20,697 nt of DNA from Acidobacteriaceae bacterium (lineage in GTDB: Bacteria > Acidobacteriota > Terriglobia > Terriglobales > Acidobacteriaceae), in assembly GCA_003151875.1 (NCBI GenBank), contig PLYW01000345.1, positions 10,845-31,541 of the forward strand. Reading direction: 5' to 3'. The notes beneath the pieces are model-generated. The model was not told the origin of the DNA. It ran no database searches and was given only the letters and a program-made list of their open reading frames with translations. Of this stretch, positions 1 to 7,372 are shown one piece after another. The number at the start of each line of letters is the position of its first letter. Within the stretch, counting starts at the first letter, position 1. The position numbers and the translations under genes were made by a program.

Positions 1-303
1 TGGTTCAACGAGTGGGAGTTCAAGGGCACTCCATGGACCAACCGCGAGATGTATCGCAAGTGGTCGCCGCATCTGTCGGCGACAAACTTCAAGACGCCGA
101 TCCTGGTGGTGCATGGCCAGCTCGATTACCGGCTCGACGTCTCGGAGGGCTTTCAGTTGTTCACCACCGTGCAGCGGCTGAAGATTCCGTCGAAGATGCT
201 CTACTTCCCCGACGAAGGCCACTGGGTGCTCAAGCCGCAAAACAGCCGCCTGTGGTACCAGACGGTGAATGGCTGGGTGAATGAGTGGACGAAAGGGAAG
301 TAG
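1..303 (+). CDS. S9-family (prolyl oligopeptidase-type) serine peptidase, C-terminal fragment
   Basis: Reading frame 1 is open from the first base to TAG at 301-303 and gives the last 100 residues of an alpha/beta-hydrolase peptidase. The fragment contains HGQLDYR (residues 38-44) followed by DEGHW (71-75). These match the catalytic Asp (D42) and His (H74) positions of S9 acylaminoacyl/prolyl-oligopeptidase enzymes. The nucleophile Ser and any beta-propeller domain lie upstream, outside the window. The family cleaves short peptides and is often exported in soil bacteria, but localisation cannot be judged without the N-terminus. The gene converges on the Uma2-family gene with a 57-base gap in which I see no clear terminator. 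Family assignment is good; the subfamily (dipeptidyl versus acylaminoacyl peptidase) is undecided. Confidence 0.85.
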   Translation, partial: WFNEWEFKGTPWTNREMYRKWSPHLSATNFKTPILVVHGQLDYRLDVSEGFQLFTTVQRLKIPSKMLYFPDEGHWVLKPQNSRLWYQTVNGWVNEWTKGK

Positions 304-360
304 AGATTGCCTACCCGGAAATCGGTGTAGATCACTTAGTTCTGGGCGTTGCGAGCTCGG

Positions 361-876
361 CTAGCCTAACTCCGCGAAGATCACGGAGAGATCGACTGCA
401 ATAGGAGAATTCTCGACGGCGAAAGAAGTGGTTTCGATCCAGCTTTCAGTCGAGCAATCGTATCCGCGTCGGTGCTGCGGATCCACAACCCAGATGTGAC
501 GCACTCCCATCCTGCGGTAGTCGTCAAGACGCTCCTGATATCTGGAGACACGGTCTTCTGGTGAGAGCACTTCGATGACCGCAAGCGGAGGACGTTGCGG
601 CACCTGTTCCGTCGGTTCGCTGCGCGCGATAAGACAAACATCGGCAACGCGAAAACGGGTCGGTCCGGTTCGCATTCGCAATTCCGTCACAGCCCTGATA
701 TTCCATTCCCTGTCATGGCTCCGAAACCAATGCACCAGCGCGCCTTGTACTTCGGCGTGATCGAGTTCGCCCCAGTTTCGCTCCTGCAGCTCGCCGTCAA
801 CGTAGTCGCAATCCGGGCTGTAGCTGCTGTGCAAATACTCGCTAACCGGGACCGCTAATCGCGTTGTTGTCGCCAT
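361..876 (-). CDS. Uma2-family (DUF820) PD-(D/E)XK nuclease-like protein
   Basis: The product has 171 residues, close to the 180-200 usual for the family. It shows the Uma2 landmarks in order: YVDGEL near residue 26, FRVADVCLI with the conserved Asp near 78, AVIEVLSPEDR near 101-111, and then Y..RLDDYRRMGV..IWVVDP. The Asp and the Glu of IEVLSP correspond to the restriction-nuclease-like active-site core. The basic residue usually found in the GEKL-type motif appears here as Arg (QERL). Family members are often multicopy in cyanobacteria, Acidobacteria and Chloroflexi, and their biological role is not established. The ATG is preceded by GAGGATGTT, a purine-rich ribosome site at short distance. 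I saw no partner toxin or antitoxin gene beside it. Confidence 0.85.
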   Translation of the reverse strand: MATTTRLAVPVSEYLHSSYSPDCDYVDGELQERNWGELDHAEVQGALVHWFRSHDREWNIRAVTELRMRTGPTRFRVADVCLIARSEPTEQVPQRPPLAVIEVLSPEDRVSRYQERLDDYRRMGVRHIWVVDPQHRRGYDCSTESWIETTSFAVENSPIAVDLSVIFAELG

Positions 877-898
877 AACATCCTCGCCACTGACGAGT

Positions 899-904
899 AT
901 TGTA
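899..904 (-). promoter_or_regulatory. Candidate -10 hexamer for the Uma2-family gene
   Basis: On the minus strand the hexamer TACAAT lies 22 bases before the ATG of the Uma2-family gene, matching the sigma-70 -10 consensus at 5 of 6 positions. The -35 position, 17 bases further upstream, reads TTCCGG and matches poorly. Only the -10 element is supported. Confidence 0.3.
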
Positions 905-969
905 CCGCTTGCGCCGCCCTGCCGGAACTCGGTTCAGCTCAGAGAATAATGCCCCGTCGAGGTCTTCAG

Positions 970-1119
970 CTATTTCCGCTTGAAGTACTGGACCGCGCGC
1001 TCATGCGCTTCGGCCTTGTCGCGGCTTTTGAAGGTGCCGAGGTCTCGGCGCTTGCCGGTCTTGGGATTTTTCTTGCGTGAGTAGAGCCGGTATTCTCCGG
1101 ACTTGAGTTTGCGAATCAT
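970..1119 (-). CDS. Small basic protein, 49 residues, unknown function
   Basis: On the minus strand an ATG at 1119-1117 opens a 49-codon frame ending in TAG at 972-970. AGGAAGAT, a good ribosome site, lies about 8 bases upstream of the start. The product begins MIRKLKSGEYRLYSRKKN, continues with a LGTFKSRDKAEAHERAVQYF segment and ends in KRK. It is rich in Lys and Arg (17 of 49). From memory, proteins of this pattern recur in Acidobacteriota and some Deltaproteobacteria as conserved hypotheticals. The layout (short beta strands, LGTF turn, one amphipathic helix) resembles the AP2-like or integrase arm-type DNA-binding fold, so nucleic-acid binding is a reasonable but unproven inference. It lies 59 bases downstream of the BrkB-type gene on the same strand and may share its transcript. 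Confidence 0.8.
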   Translation of the reverse strand: MIRKLKSGEYRLYSRKKNPKTGKRRDLGTFKSRDKAEAHERAVQYFKRK

Positions 1120-1178
1120 CGTTGTCTATCTTCCTAGGAATGAATGGATGAACGATCGGCAGCGCTGGTGGCCAGAGA

Positions 1179-2240
1179 TCAGTGCTGTGCGGCCGCCGTC
1201 GCTCTTCTTGCTTCCACGCGGGCGCTGTGCTCAGCCGCCGACAAATACGCGCCCCCCAGCAACAGCATTCCACTCCAGAACGACCAGAACATCAGGGTCA
1301 CTGAAACCGCGAATGGACCATACACTTCCTGAAAGTTTAGCCACGGCAGCAGCAGGATGTAGATATACTTCGCCGCTTCCGACATCAGGCCGGTGATGAT
1401 CGCCGCTGGCAACACCGCGCGCGCCGGGACCTTGCCATGCGGCAGTACCCAGTAGATCAGGAAATAGATTCCAATCGTTGCCAGGATCGCCGAGGCTTTC
1501 ATCACGATGAATCCCAGTCCTGCGAAGACGAAGTTCTGGCCGCCAATCACCAGCCCCAGTATCTTTAGGTTCTGCGCTGTCAAGGCGATCGAAAGCATTG
1601 CCAGGCAACCGCAGGCCAGGGCCAGTCCCAGCGAGACCACCAGGTTCATTAGATAGGACCGGTTCTTCTTGAAGCCCCAAATTCTGTTGAGAGCCACTTC
1701 CAGCGGAAGAAAAATTCCCGTCGAGGTGATCAGCAACATCACGAACGACAGCACCTGGCCTCGCCCTCTCACGCTGGCCAGAAATTGCAAGTTGCGGATC
1801 ACGAAATCCTTATTGCTTGGCAGATACTCGCGCAGCAGCTCCAGCACCACGTTGTACATGGCCTGGGAGCGAATGACCCGGCGGATGAGGGTCAACAGCA
1901 AGACGATAAACGGAAAGAACGAGAGGATGGCATTGGCCGCCACCGAGAAGGCGTAGGTATGCACCTCGGTTTGCGTCAGGTAGCGAAGCGTGGACCAGCC
2001 ATGCCTGCTCAGGCGATGCGACAGGCTGTACGTTTCCGGCAGGTGCTGAAATAGATCTCGCCTATCGTCCTCCTCTTGCAGGCGTTTGGCGGCTGTCCCA
2101 GTAAACAGTGGAGGATCTTGTAACTCTTGGTTCTCAAGAGAGTTGAGAGCGCTTGTTATAGCAGTGGTTGAGGATGGCGGACTTGTGGCCGTCGGGGGAA
2201 CCTTGACATCTTCGGGGGTCGCTTCAGCGTCGCTGCTCAT
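1179..2240 (-). CDS. YihY/virulence factor BrkB-family integral membrane protein
   Basis: The product has 353 residues. An extended polar, Ser/Thr/Pro-rich N-terminus (about residues 1-75) precedes a membrane domain with roughly six hydrophobic segments. The stretch TYAFSVAANAILSFFPFIV matches the family's conserved first membrane segment. FLPLEVALNRIWGFKKNRSY and YWVLPHGKVPARAVLPAAI match the NRIW/N..YG-type and P.....W..A..GA-type family motifs. The C-terminus is polar and Ala/Arg-rich. Members were once called ribonuclease BN, but that activity belongs to another gene. Transport or envelope roles have been proposed without a settled substrate. The ATG at 2240 is the only plausible start; the ribosome site is weak. 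It diverges from the phosphatase gene at 2395. Confidence 0.88.
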   Translation of the reverse strand: MSSDAEATPEDVKVPPTATSPPSSTTAITSALNSLENQELQDPPLFTGTAAKRLQEEDDRRDLFQHLPETYSLSHRLSRHGWSTLRYLTQTEVHTYAFSVAANAILSFFPFIVLLLTLIRRVIRSQAMYNVVLELLREYLPSNKDFVIRNLQFLASVRGRGQVLSFVMLLITSTGIFLPLEVALNRIWGFKKNRSYLMNLVVSLGLALACGCLAMLSIALTAQNLKILGLVIGGQNFVFAGLGFIVMKASAILATIGIYFLIYWVLPHGKVPARAVLPAAIITGLMSEAAKYIYILLLPWLNFQEVYGPFAVSVTLMFWSFWSGMLLLGGAYLSAAEHSARVEARRATAAAQH

Positions 2241-2355
2241 CGATGTCTTAATCCTAACAGAGCAGAATCTCCTGGCTCGGTCGCTTGAAACCTGTGCGCC
2301 CGCTCCACAGTGGGAATGAGCAGACGCTGTGATGAAGAAGGGCCTGACACCGCTC

Positions 2356-2383
2356 TTGCAATCCGCAGGATTTGGGCTATGAT
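2356..2383 (+). promoter_or_regulatory. Sigma-70-like promoter of the PP2C/SpoIIE-type gene
   Basis: TTGCAA (2356-2361) and TATGAT (2378-2383) are separated by 16 bases and match the -35 and -10 consensus at 4/6 and 5/6. Transcription would begin near 2390, only about five bases before the ATG at 2395. That fits the absence of a Shine-Dalgarno sequence and suggests a leaderless or nearly leaderless mRNA. This is inferred from sequence only. Confidence 0.4.
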
Positions 2384-2394
2384 TAACCCCTTCT

Positions 2395-3168
2395 ATGAAG
2401 CTATCTTTTCAACGCGAGCGCGAAGCGCCTTGCCGGTCTGTTCCCACTCAGGCAGATTTTCCCGCTGTTTCCGGCGCCGACATCGCCGGTATGGTTCATG
2501 GGCAACGAGTGGGTGGTGACCTTTATCATTTCCTTCGTGCCAACCCCAACCGGGTTGTATTTGGTTTGCTCGACGTGGCCGGAAGTCACGAAGAGAACCA
2601 GCAGATTGTGTCGGCAGCACGGCAGACATTCCAGAAATTGGGCAGTGAGAGATTTGCCGACGGGGAAATCAACGAAGCCGATACCATGATGGAATTCTGC
2701 CTGGAGTTGAACCTGAGCATTCGGCGGTCTGCCGCTGGGGTTCGTTCCTGCGCTGCTTTTCTGGGCTGCTATAACGAGGAGCTCGGCACCATCTGCTACG
2801 CGAACGCGGGGCACACTCCGGGATTGCTGCGTGATCCCTCGGGAATCACCGAATTGCCAGCTACCGGCCTTCCCCTGGGACTGTTTTCTGCGTCTACGTA
2901 TGAAGCGCCAATCGCCGCTTTGCAACCTGGCGCGTCCCTACTTTTGGTGTCGCGGGGTGTGGTGGAGGCTGCGTACAAGAAGGAAGAGTTTGGGCTGGAG
3001 CGGGTCAAACAACAATTGGAACGCTCCTCGGTCGAAAGCGCGAAAGGTATGGCTGCCGCTATCCTCGACGGCGTACAGCAGTTCATGCGAGCGGCGCCCG
3101 CACAGAACGATTTCACTGCGCTGGCGCTGGTCAGGGCGGCAAAAGGTCAAATCGGCATTGGCGCTTGA
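2395..3168 (+). CDS. SpoIIE/PP2C-type (PPM) serine phosphatase homologue, possibly degenerate
   Basis: The product has 257 residues and is a single PPM/SpoIIE-like domain with no sensory, receiver or membrane segment. Motifs in order are RVGGDLYHF (39-46, family GGDFYD), FGLLDVAGSHEE (56-67, family GDVSGKG), YANAGHTPGLL (135-145, family NAGH.P), LPLGLF (159-164), LLLVSRGVVEA (182-192, family LYTDGV.E) and QNDFTALAL (237-245, family DD.T...). Asp42, Asp60 and Asp239 are kept. The Asp of the TDGV motif is Arg187, and the second Asp of GGDFYD is His45. Loss of metal ligands suggests weak or absent catalysis, or a binding-only role. Active relatives dephosphorylate anti-anti-sigma factors. It ends 4 bases from tadA, which is convergent. 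Confidence 0.82.
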   Translation: MKLSFQREREAPCRSVPTQADFPAVSGADIAGMVHGQRVGGDLYHFLRANPNRVVFGLLDVAGSHEENQQIVSAARQTFQKLGSERFADGEINEADTMMEFCLELNLSIRRSAAGVRSCAAFLGCYNEELGTICYANAGHTPGLLRDPSGITELPATGLPLGLFSASTYEAPIAALQPGASLLLVSRGVVEAAYKKEEFGLERVKQQLERSSVESAKGMAAAILDGVQQFMRAAPAQNDFTALALVRAAKGQIGIGA

Positions 3169-3172
3169 GGAC

Positions 3173-3646
3173 TTATCGAGAGTTATCGCCCTCACTCCGT
3201 CGCTCCCGGAAAAAGCTTTGCAACAAGTGCATGCACCGTGCGGCCAGCACTCCTGAGCTGACTTCGACCTTGTGGTTCAGCGCTGGATAATTGAGGACCT
3301 GGAGCATGGAGTGTACCGCGCCTGCCTTCGCGTCTTCCGCTCCGTAAATCAGCCGGCGGATGCGCGCATGAGTGATGGCCCCGGCGCACATCGGGCAGGG
3401 CTCAACCGTCACGTAGAGATCGCAGTCGAGCAGCCGATAGTCGCCGACGGTCGTTCCGGCTTCGCGTAGCGCGAGGATCTCGGCGTGGGCCGTGGGATCG
3501 TTGGCAGATAGAGGACGGTTGCATCCCCGCCCTACGATTCGGCCCTCGCGCACCACGACTGCTCCGACGGGGACCTCGCCCAGCGTCAGCGCACGTTGCG
3601 CCTCACGAAGCGCTTCCTCCATCCAGAATTCGTCGGAGAGGGACAT
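3173..3646 (-). CDS. tadA: tRNA-specific adenosine deaminase (A34 to I34)
   Basis: The product has 157 residues from the ATG at 3646, a typical TadA length. An in-frame TTG at 3682 would add 12 residues but is less likely. The zinc-dependent deaminase signature is intact: HAE (54-56, with Glu56 the proton shuttle) and PCPMC (83-87, zinc ligands C84 and C87). VPVGAVVV and ARIRRLIYGAEDAKAGA, typical of TadA, are also present. The enzyme converts the wobble adenosine of tRNA-Arg(ACG) to inosine in the cytosol and is usually essential. It is the last gene of the minus-strand cluster, 45 bases after the ymdB-type gene, and ends against the convergent phosphatase gene with a 4-base gap. Confidence 0.95.
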   Translation of the reverse strand: MSLSDEFWMEEALREAQRALTLGEVPVGAVVVREGRIVGRGCNRPLSANDPTAHAEILALREAGTTVGDYRLLDCDLYVTVEPCPMCAGAITHARIRRLIYGAEDAKAGAVHSMLQVLNYPALNHKVEVSSGVLAARCMHLLQSFFRERRSEGDNSR

Positions 3647-3691
3647 GGCGAAGAGGCTAATGCAGCGACCCGCAATTAGCAATTGCCGGCA

Positions 3692-4492
3692 CTATTCCTG
3701 TCGCAGCATGATGCGCTGCACCGCAGTGGCCCGACCGGTAGTGGGATCGCAATCGATCAGAGTTGCGCACAAGCGTACGTCGTCGGTCGCTGCCTCGAAC
3801 CGAGCCGGCATATTAGTCAGAAAGCGAGCCAGGATTTGTTCTTTTTGCACGCCGATGACGCCGTGGTACGGACCGGTCATTCCCACATCGGTTTGCACGG
3901 CTGTGCCGCCCTTCAGCACCTGCTCGTCGGCTGTGGGCACGTGCGTGTGCGTCCCGAGCACCGCGGTTACTCTTCCTTCCAGGTACCAGCCGATCGCAAT
4001 CTTCTCAGATGTGGCCTCGGCATGGAAGTCCACCAGGATTACTTTGGCCGTGATCTGCTTGAGCAACTGATCGGCAAAGCGAAAGGGGTCGTCGTTGTTG
4101 GTCATAAACACGCGGCCCTGAAGGTTGATGACGCAATAGGCGACACCGCTGCGCGTGCGCCCTTCGTACCAGCCAAAGCCCGGAGACCCCACCGGATAGT
4201 TTGCCGGTCGCAGCACACGGCGGGCCAGCGACGCCTCATTTCCATTGGCGGAGTTCAGGTAATCGATGATCTCGCGCTTGTCCCAGACGTGATTGCCGGT
4301 GGTGATGACATCAACGCCGAGTTCGAACAGCTCTTCGGCAATTTGCGGAGTGATGCCGAAGCCGCCGGCGGAGTTCTCGCCGTTAGCGATGGTGAGTTCG
4401 ACGCCGTGTTGCCTTTGCAATTCCGGCAAACGCTCGTGAACGATGGTGCGCCCTGGGCGCCCGAAAATGTCACCGACGAAAAGTATGCGCAA
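3692..4492 (-). CDS. ymdB: YmdB-type metallophosphoesterase (TIGR00282 family, 2',3'-cyclic nucleotide phosphodiesterase)
   Basis: The product has 266 residues, the usual length for the TIGR00282/YmdB family. All expected metal-site residues are visible: D8 in FVGDIFGRPGR, E39-N40 in ANGENSAGG, N67-H68 in TTGNHVWDK, H157 in LVDFHAEATSEK, and H182 and H184 in LGTHTHVPTADE. In Bacillus subtilis YmdB hydrolyses 2',3'-cyclic nucleotides and influences the switch between motility and biofilm; whether that applies here is unknown. The start is a TTG (4492-4490) giving MRILFVGDI, the canonical N-terminus, with a weak AAGGAC upstream. It lies 65 bases after the solute-binding lipoprotein gene and 45 bases before tadA, so co-transcription is plausible. 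Confidence 0.92.
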   Translation of the reverse strand: MRILFVGDIFGRPGRTIVHERLPELQRQHGVELTIANGENSAGGFGITPQIAEELFELGVDVITTGNHVWDKREIIDYLNSANGNEASLARRVLRPANYPVGSPGFGWYEGRTRSGVAYCVINLQGRVFMTNNDDPFRFADQLLKQITAKVILVDFHAEATSEKIAIGWYLEGRVTAVLGTHTHVPTADEQVLKGGTAVQTDVGMTGPYHGVIGVQKEQILARFLTNMPARFEAATDDVRLCATLIDCDPTTGRATAVQRIMLRQE

Positions 4493-4557
4493 GCTGGTGT
4501 AGTCCTTCAGTGGCTGTATTTGGATGTTAACACGCGTTCTGAAGATTGGGTTTCAGC

Positions 4558-6225
4558 TCAGCGGGCCAACTCCGCCGAGCGCAAGAAATCGTAGTTGCCT
4601 GAGGGACTCAGCTCGATTCCCCGCACTCGGTTGCTGTGCACCAGCACATTATCGAGATACCAAAGATTGATGTAGGGCAGGTCCTCGGCGACGATGCGCT
4701 GGACCTCGTCATAGATGGTTTTGCGTTTCTGCTGGTCAACCGTGCCGCGGGCCTCCCGGATCAGTTCGTCCACGCGCGGGTTGGAGTAGAAGGTCCGGTT
4801 GGCGCGTTTGGGAGCGAAGCTGGCGGAATCGAAGACGTGCTCGAAGATGTCAGGATCGAGATTGCTGCCTCCGACCCAACGCAAGGAATGGATCTGGTAA
4901 GCGCCTCGGGTCACGTCGGCAAAGAAGGTCGCGAATTCGAAAGTGCGAATGTCGAGGGCGATGCCCACTTCGCGCAGTTGCTGCTGCACCACCGCCGCCA
5001 GCAGCCGCGTTGACTCGTCGGTGGAAGTCTTCATGGTGAGGTGAAATCGAACACCGTTGGTTGCCCGGTAGCCTGCATCATCCAGAATCTGCCGCGCCCG
5101 CGCCGGGTCGTGAGGATACTTCGCAACATCCCCATCGTAGGCCCAGTGCTGGGGCGGCAAGATGCTGTACGCGGGGCGCGCCTGGTCGCGCAGCAGGTAA
5201 TGAATAATAGGCTCGACATTGATGGCATACGCGATGGCGCGGCGAACACGAACGTCCTTCAGAATAGGATCGCGCAAGTTCATGGCAAGGTAGGCGTAAA
5301 TCGTACCGTCAGATTTCGTGACCGTGAGTTCGCGATCGCGCTCGAGCGCAACCACGGTGTCGGCGACCAATGAGTTGAGGGCGATGTCGGCGCTGCCCTT
5401 GCGCAGTTCGAGCGCGCGCGTGGTGGCGTCGGGAATCACTTTGAACTCCACGCGTTCCAGCTTGGCTGGCGTCGCCCAATACTCGGGATTGCGTTCGATC
5501 ACCACTTCCTTGTCCATCTGCGCGCGCACAAAACAGAATGGCCCGGAGCCGACGGGCTTGCGATTGAAGTCATCGCCACTGCCATAAGGCACGATGCCGA
5601 TGGCGCCATCGGAGAGATTCCACAGCATCGGCGCAAACGGCTCCTTCAGATGAAAAACCACGGTGTAGTCGTCGGGCGCGTCGATGTGGTCGACAGGCGC
5701 GTAGGTACTGGTTTTAGCGCTGCGGATTTTGCCGCTGAGGAGAGAATCAAACGTCCACTTGACGTCGCGCGCAGTCAGGGGCTGCCCGTTGTGGAAGCGG
5801 ACCCCATGGTGCAGATGAAAAATATAGGTTTGCGCATTGGGTATTTCCCAACTGTCAGCCAGCCACGGCTGTAGGTTGAAGTGATCGTCGCGGTGCACCA
5901 GCGAATCGAAGAGGAGTGTGTCAATTCGCTCCGACTGCGCATCCACCCCGACCCGGGGGTCAAGATTCGTCGGACTGCTCTCAATGACCATCACCAGCGT
6001 GTTGGGGTCGGGCTTGCGCGCACAACCGGCGAGGAACAAAACCACAGAGGCGCAGAGGCACAGAGACATGCGAGGCTTGAGTCTCGGGCGGCAATGTCTT
6101 CGTGACTGGGCTTTGAGTTCGTTTGATTTCTTGATTTCTTGTTTCTCTCTGTGTCCCTGTGTCTCTGCGGAAAATGACTTCTGGGATTTCTCCGTGCTCT
6201 CCGTGGTGAAAAGGAACCTACGCAT
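4558..6225 (-). CDS. ABC transporter solute-binding lipoprotein, family 5 (oligopeptide/dipeptide type), with repeat-derived presequence
   Basis: The body is a family-5 (DppA/OppA-like) binding protein: LVMVIESSPTNLDPR at the mature N-terminus, LADSWEI, YIFHLHHGVRFHNGQPLTARDVKWTF, PVGSGPFCF, and late VQRIVAEDLPYINLWY. A lipobox LAGC places the lipidated Cys at residue 68. I chose the ATG at 6225 because it overlaps the anmK stop (ATGCGTAG) and has AAGG at proper spacing. Residues from about 5 to 65 are encoded by a CACAGAG-type repeat element; an internal ATG at 6069 would give only 15 residues before the Cys and no basic n-region. No permease or ATPase gene is adjacent. Coupling to nagZ and anmK suggests murein-peptide binding, as for MppA, but this is inference. 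Confidence 0.85.
   Translation of the reverse strand: MRRFLFTTESTEKSQKSFSAETQGHREKQEIKKSNELKAQSRRHCRPRLKPRMSLCLCASVVLFLAGCARKPDPNTLVMVIESSPTNLDPRVGVDAQSERIDTLLFDSLVHRDDHFNLQPWLADSWEIPNAQTYIFHLHHGVRFHNGQPLTARDVKWTFDSLLSGKIRSAKTSTYAPVDHIDAPDDYTVVFHLKEPFAPMLWNLSDGAIGIVPYGSGDDFNRKPVGSGPFCFVRAQMDKEVVIERNPEYWATPAKLERVEFKVIPDATTRALELRKGSADIALNSLVADTVVALERDRELTVTKSDGTIYAYLAMNLRDPILKDVRVRRAIAYAINVEPIIHYLLRDQARPAYSILPPQHWAYDGDVAKYPHDPARARQILDDAGYRATNGVRFHLTMKTSTDESTRLLAAVVQQQLREVGIALDIRTFEFATFFADVTRGAYQIHSLRWVGGSNLDPDIFEHVFDSASFAPKRANRTFYSNPRVDELIREARGTVDQQKRKTIYDEVQRIVAEDLPYINLWYLDNVLVHSNRVRGIELSPSGNYDFLRSAELAR
6038..6214. repeat. CACAGAG-type interspersed inverted-repeat element inside a coding region
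   Basis: Positions 6042-6066 and the reverse complement of 6146-6170 match at 20 of 25 positions, and all five differences are transitions. Each arm is itself built of 8-9-base CACAGAGRC units. A further, shorter arm at about 6190-6214 reads, on the minus strand, TTTTCACCACGGAGAGCACG. The centre (about 6067-6145) includes a tandem GATTTCTT duplication. Elements of this CACAGAG composition are known to me as dispersed intergenic repeats in Acidobacteria, Planctomycetes and other phyla; the copy number here cannot be seen from one window. The outer limits are approximate. The whole element is open on the minus strand in the frame of the solute-binding lipoprotein. Confidence 0.75.
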
Positions 6226-7372
6226 AGCTGACCTTGCCCAGGATCGCTGGTCGTTCGGCTCCGGTCGCGGATGGAATGTTGGACGGCAGATGGCGCCAAG
6301 TCTGATACGCAAGCATCGCGAAAGCGACAGCTTCCTTCGCCTGCGACGGGAGTCCAAAGTCGTCGCTGGTGCGCACTCGCATTTTCAGAGGCGCCAATTC
6401 TTCTCGAATCATCCGCATCAGGGTCAGATTATTTGTTCCTCCACCGGAGACGACTAACTCGCGAAAACGCACAGGCGGCTCGACCAATGGCAGCACAAAC
6501 TTGCGCACGGCGACGCCGATGGATCGGGCGGTGAGCGCAGTTGCAGTGGCGACGATGTCATGTTCGTCAGCGCGGCGGCAAAGTCGCAGAAGCTCGCGCA
6601 CGAACTCACGGCCAAACTGCTCGCGACCGGCGGTCTTCGGTGGTTTCTGCCGGAAAAATGGATCACGAAGCAACTGTTGCAGCACCCGCTCGATGGGTTC
6701 ACCGCGGGCGGCGATTCGTCCATTGCGATCAAAGGGACGCTCAAACAGGCGCTCCGTGACGGCATCGATCACCATGTTGCCGGGACCGGTGTCGAAGGCG
6801 ACTACATCTTCGGGAAGCGCGCGCGGCGGGATCGCGGTGAGGTTAGCGATGCCGCCAAGGTTTTGCACGATGCGCCCGTAGCGGCGATGGCGGTAGAGTA
6901 CGTAATCGAGGAAAGGCACCAGGGGTGCGCCTTTGCCGCCTGCAGCCATGTCGGCAGGACGAAAATCGGAAACTACAGGCACGCCGATCTTCGCTGCGAT
7001 AATGGCCGCTTCGCCGCTCTGCCACGTGCAGGCAATGCGGCGGCCGAGGAAAAGCGCAGGCGTTCCCTGATGATAGAGCGTCTGCCCGTGACAACCCACC
7101 AGTTCGCACTCCAGGCGTGCGCGTCGCTGGGCAGCACGGACCGCGTCCGCATAAAGTTCGCCAAGTAGGAAATGCAATCGCGAGAGATCGGCGATGCTGG
7201 CGCGGCCTGCGTTCATGGTTGCGAGAATTGCTCGCCGAACATCGGCCGGATAAGGAAACTCGTAATGCGCCAGCAGTTCGAAACGGGAGCGGAAGCCGCG
7301 CCCCTGGATACGGACCAGCGCGACGTTGATTCCATCGGCCGAGGTGCCGCTCATTACGCCCGCGACGATCAA
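6218..7372 (-). CDS. anmK: Anhydro-N-acetylmuramic acid kinase
   Basis: The product has 384 residues. The N-terminus MIVAGVMSGTSADGINVALV carries the family's phosphate-binding MSGTS.DG motif at residues 7-14. Later come VGCHGQTLYHQ, VSDFRPADMAAGGKGAPLVPFLDY, NLGGIANLT, AFDTGPGNMVIDA, VVSGGGTNN and SQAKEAVAFAMLAY, all AnmK hallmarks. The enzyme hydrates and phosphorylates 1,6-anhydro-MurNAc to MurNAc-6-phosphate in the cytosol during peptidoglycan recycling. The start is a TTG overlapping the nagZ stop (TTGA), with GGAG eight bases upstream. The stop lies within the first codons of the solute-binding lipoprotein gene. These overlaps indicate translational coupling with NagZ, which supplies its substrate. 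Confidence 0.95.
   Translation of the reverse strand: MIVAGVMSGTSADGINVALVRIQGRGFRSRFELLAHYEFPYPADVRRAILATMNAGRASIADLSRLHFLLGELYADAVRAAQRRARLECELVGCHGQTLYHQGTPALFLGRRIACTWQSGEAAIIAAKIGVPVVSDFRPADMAAGGKGAPLVPFLDYVLYRHRRYGRIVQNLGGIANLTAIPPRALPEDVVAFDTGPGNMVIDAVTERLFERPFDRNGRIAARGEPIERVLQQLLRDPFFRQKPPKTAGREQFGREFVRELLRLCRRADEHDIVATATALTARSIGVAVRKFVLPLVEPPVRFRELVVSGGGTNNLTLMRMIREELAPLKMRVRTSDDFGLPSQAKEAVAFAMLAYQTWRHLPSNIPSATGAERPAILGKVSYA

Noticed and set aside
361..1119. A toxin-antitoxin pair made of the Uma2-family gene and the 49-residue basic protein
   Set aside because: The genes are 93 bases apart without overlap, and the small protein pattern occurs elsewhere without a Uma2 neighbour as far as I recall. 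Nothing in the sequence links them.
3169..3172. A terminator between the convergent phosphatase homologue and tadA genes
   Set aside because: The gap is four bases and I found no hairpin with a T-run at either gene end.
3683..4594. A 303-codon plus-strand frame opposite the ymdB-type gene
   Set aside because: It is antisense to a gene with every family residue in place and has no domain or ribosome site of its own.
6226..6357. Upstream extension of the solute-binding lipoprotein frame to an ATG-equivalent codon at 6357
   Set aside because: It would overlap anmK by about 140 bases with an Arg-rich translation unlike any signal peptide. The ATG at 6225 has a ribosome site and a stop-start overlap.
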